DNA of 64,000 nt from Stenotrophomonas nitritireducens. Its GTDB lineage: Bacteria > Pseudomonadota > Gammaproteobacteria > Xanthomonadales > Xanthomonadaceae. Positions 62,294 to 64,000 of the stretch are shown here, one piece after another. Position 1 is the stretch's first letter, and each line of letters starts with the position of its first letter. The notes beneath the pieces are model-generated. The model was not told the origin of the DNA and did no database searches. It saw only the letters and a program-made list of their open reading frames with translations. Location of the stretch: positions 1,550,001 to 1,614,000 of the forward strand of contig NZ_CP016756.1 of assembly GCF_001700965.1 (NCBI RefSeq), read 5' to 3'. The position numbers and the translations under genes are program-made.

Positions 62294-62327
62294 AAACACG
62301 GGCCGCTTGCGGCCCGTGTTTTTTTTG
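62294..62327 (+). terminator. Rho-independent terminator of the OmpW-like gene
   Basis: AACACGGGCC pairs with GGCCCGTGTT around GCTTGC, followed by eight T, about 33 bases after the stop. Confidence 0.93.
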
Positions 62328-62578
62328 CGTGTGCGGTAAAGCCCCCCTCTCCCCAACCCCTCTCCCGCAAGGGGAGAGGGGCTACAGCTGCAATTGCAGT
62401 TGCAGTTGCATATGGTTCTTGCTGTGCTTGAAGCCCCTCTCCCCTTGCGGGGTGAGAGGGGCAGATTGCGAACCATAGGTTCGCTGCCCCTCGAACGGCC
62501 TTGCGCCAGCGCAAGGATCGGGGCGCGGAGCGGGGGCTGGGGAGAGAGGTTGGGCAGAGCAGAAATCACTCAACCACC
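62328..62578. repeat. Gap with paired CCCCTCTCC palindromes and a short hexamer tract
   Basis: Units at about 62345-62383 and 62433-62463 are inverted copies of the CCCCTCTCCCG/C family. Between them is a short GCAGTT/GCAATT repeat (62385-62412). This is another example of a hexamer tract next to a REP pair. No gene is credible. Confidence 0.75.
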
Positions 62579-63340
62579 CTACGGACTACCGTCATCGCTC
62601 CACTGCAGCGCCAGATAATCAAAGTTCTGCTGCAGGCGCGGCTTTACCACGTCGAAGAACGGCGACACGTCGAAGTCGCGCGGGGTGTAAAGGCTGTAAT
62701 TGCGGATATGCAGGATTTCCCGGCTCTGCTCGGCACCGCCGGCCTGCGCGGACACCGTTTCGATCTCCGGCAGGATCGGGTATCGGATCGACTCGAATGC
62801 CTGTGCCAGCAGGGTTGAACAGATCGCCTTGGTCGGCTCGCCACTGCCCAGCGCAATCAGCCGCCGCCGCAGGTGACCGGGCACCGGCGGCTGCCGGATC
62901 AGGTAGCGCGCCAGGTCGAAGACGTTCTTCAGGTCATAGCTGTAGCCCAGGCGGGCACGCAGGAAGCCGATCAGCTGATCCACCACCAGCGGCGTGAGTC
63001 CTTGTGGGCGGCAGATGCGGGTGTGCTGGTCGGTGAACTCACTCAACGGGATGCGGCGTACCCCCTGCTCCACATCCACATCGATCAGCATCGGCTGCGG
63101 CTTTCCACCCTCCAGCAGCGGCTCTTCGCCGATGTACAGCGCCGCATGCGACCAGGTGGACTGGGTCAGGTATTTGATGGCGGTGGAGAAACGACTGTTG
63201 CCTTCCACCAGCAGCACATCGCCGCGCCGCAGCGTGCGCAGCAGCAGTGCCGGCGCGCTGGTCGAGGGCCGCATCTGGTGGCGGCGCGGCTGGGCAAGAA
63301 AGTGCGCCAGCCTGCGCCCGAAAAACCGCAGCAAACCCAT
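62579..63340 (-). CDS. YiiX-type permuted papain-like cysteine hydrolase
   Basis: This 253-residue protein has the circularly permuted NlpC/P60-like order: the catalytic histidine H65 comes first (STWSHAALYIG) and the cysteine C174 later (KAICSTLLAQAF). LRRGDVLLVEGNSRFSTAIKYLTQ precedes, as in YiiX/YebB-like proteins (peptidase family C92). No signal peptide is obvious; the N-terminus is basic and amphipathic (LLRFFGRRLAHFLAQPRRH). Family members are thought to act on amide or lipid bonds; the substrate is unknown. The ATG at 63340 is used rather than the TTG one codon before. Confidence 0.85.
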   Translation of the reverse strand: MGLLRFFGRRLAHFLAQPRRHQMRPSTSAPALLLRTLRRGDVLLVEGNSRFSTAIKYLTQSTWSHAALYIGEEPLLEGGKPQPMLIDVDVEQGVRRIPLSEFTDQHTRICRPQGLTPLVVDQLIGFLRARLGYSYDLKNVFDLARYLIRQPPVPGHLRRRLIALGSGEPTKAICSTLLAQAFESIRYPILPEIETVSAQAGGAEQSREILHIRNYSLYTPRDFDVSPFFDVVKPRLQQNFDYLALQWSDDGSP

Positions 63341-63407
63341 CAACGCTCTCCGCCTGTGCCCGCGTCAGACTAGCCGGGACCGGCCCCTTCCGCCATCGGT
63401 TGCAGAC

Positions 63408-63971
63408 TCAGCGCGGGCTGCGGTCGAACCCACGGTAGCGCTGATGATGGCGCACCCTGCGCCGCAGCAGCCAGGCATACATGCCCGCGTACCCAAGCAG
63501 CAGCGCCGCCATCGCCAGCAGGCCCGCATGGCTGAGCCAGCCCGACTCCGGCCAGGGCACGCCGTTCACCGAGGCCTGCCATCCCTGCACCATGCCGGCA
63601 ACTACCCGCACCACGATCATCGCGGTCAGCGCCAGCACCAGCCAGGTATTGGGTTTGTAATGCAGGGTTTCCGGGCCAGGCTCGAAGCGCGTCAGGAAAT
63701 GGCCCAGTACGCCGACCAGCAGGCCCGCCAGCCAACCCAATGCGGCATAGGCCCAGGCGCCGGTCCACCAGAAGCCGGCTATGCCGACGAACACCGCGAA
63801 CAGGCCGGTGGACACCAGCGTCGCCCAGAAGTTGAAGCTGATCAGCCAAGGCCGTGCCTGCCGCCGCGCACCGCCGCTGCGGACGCGTTGCCACAGCGAT
63901 AGCGGCATCAACAGCAACATGATGGCAACGAATACCAGTATTGCCAGTGGCAGTGCGAACAGCAGCGGCAT
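63408..63971 (-). CDS. Multi-spanning membrane protein (DUF1453/CcdC-like)
   Basis: This protein has 187 residues with about five hydrophobic segments: residues 3-25, 50-66, 72-91, 108-127 and 148-167. It has a basic loop after the first (LWQRVRSGGARRQARPW) and a basic tail (WLLRRRVRHHQRYRGFDR). The pattern, with LISFNFWATL and FLTRFEPGPETLHYKPNTWLVL, resembles DUF1453 proteins. The assignment is moderate and the function unknown. It lies upstream of the YiiX-type gene on the same strand. The 29 bases after 63971 show nothing. Confidence 0.65.
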   Translation of the reverse strand: MPLLFALPLAILVFVAIMLLLMPLSLWQRVRSGGARRQARPWLISFNFWATLVSTGLFAVFVGIAGFWWTGAWAYAALGWLAGLLVGVLGHFLTRFEPGPETLHYKPNTWLVLALTAMIVVRVVAGMVQGWQASVNGVPWPESGWLSHAGLLAMAALLLGYAGMYAWLLRRRVRHHQRYRGFDRSPR

Positions 63972-64000
63972 GGAGGGCTGATCCTTGAATGCAGGATCAA

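Overview
The window reads as chromosomal DNA of a Stenotrophomonas-like gammaproteobacterium (Lysobacteraceae/Xanthomonadaceae). Codon third positions are G/C-rich. Gene orders are typical of that family: lptM-dapF-DUF484-xerC, copLAB, glmU next to the atp operon, and aceF-orphan-lpdA. The intergenic gaps carry GTAG-headed palindromes like the SMAG REP elements described in S. maltophilia. I saw no tRNA, rRNA, CRISPR array, complete insertion sequence or replication origin.

Layout. Bases 1-2036 hold the end of a Ski2-like helicase and a small exported protein of visibly lower G+C, probably the edge of an accessory region. Bases 2162-4820 are the xerC/DUF484/dapF/lptM operon. Bases 4874-16722 carry peptide and amino-acid metabolism (two exported S9 peptidases, an M3 oligopeptidase, an aminotransferase, a cysteine-synthase-like enzyme) with small envelope proteins and a lipocalin. 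Bases 17090-21417 are an extended copper-resistance operon: copL, copA, copB, an EF-hand protein and a DUF411 lipoprotein. Tail to tail with it, bases 21755-27564 encode a second CopL-like protein, a TonB-dependent receptor, a PepSY protein and a PepSY-NqrF fusion reductase, which I read as a metal-uptake or metal-reduction system. gloA and glmS follow.

Bases 30935-44540 are the most unusual part. They form a tripartite-type ABC exporter locus with one HlyD-like adaptor, one MacB-type ATPase, three consecutive pairs of FtsX/MacB-like permeases (A-B, A-B, A-B), an exported NTF2-like protein, a vestigial fourth B permease, and an NtrC-type regulator with its histidine kinase. A canonical -24/-12 sigma-54 promoter lies just before the adaptor gene. 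Upstream of it is a cluster of GGACA/TGTCC half-sites. The locus therefore looks like a self-contained, sigma-54-controlled export system.

From 44710 on are a GNAT acetyltransferase, glmU, a GtrA-like protein, the complete atpIBEFHAGDC operon with a recognisable promoter, an outer-membrane barrel protein, a DUF6624 protein, and the pyruvate dehydrogenase genes aceF and lpdA. The E3 encoded by lpdA carries two lipoyl domains. The window ends with a DNA glycosylase, an OmpW-like porin, a YiiX-type hydrolase and a membrane protein. Intergenic spaces are rich in REP-like inverted repeats of at least three families, some flanked by degenerate hexanucleotide tracts.
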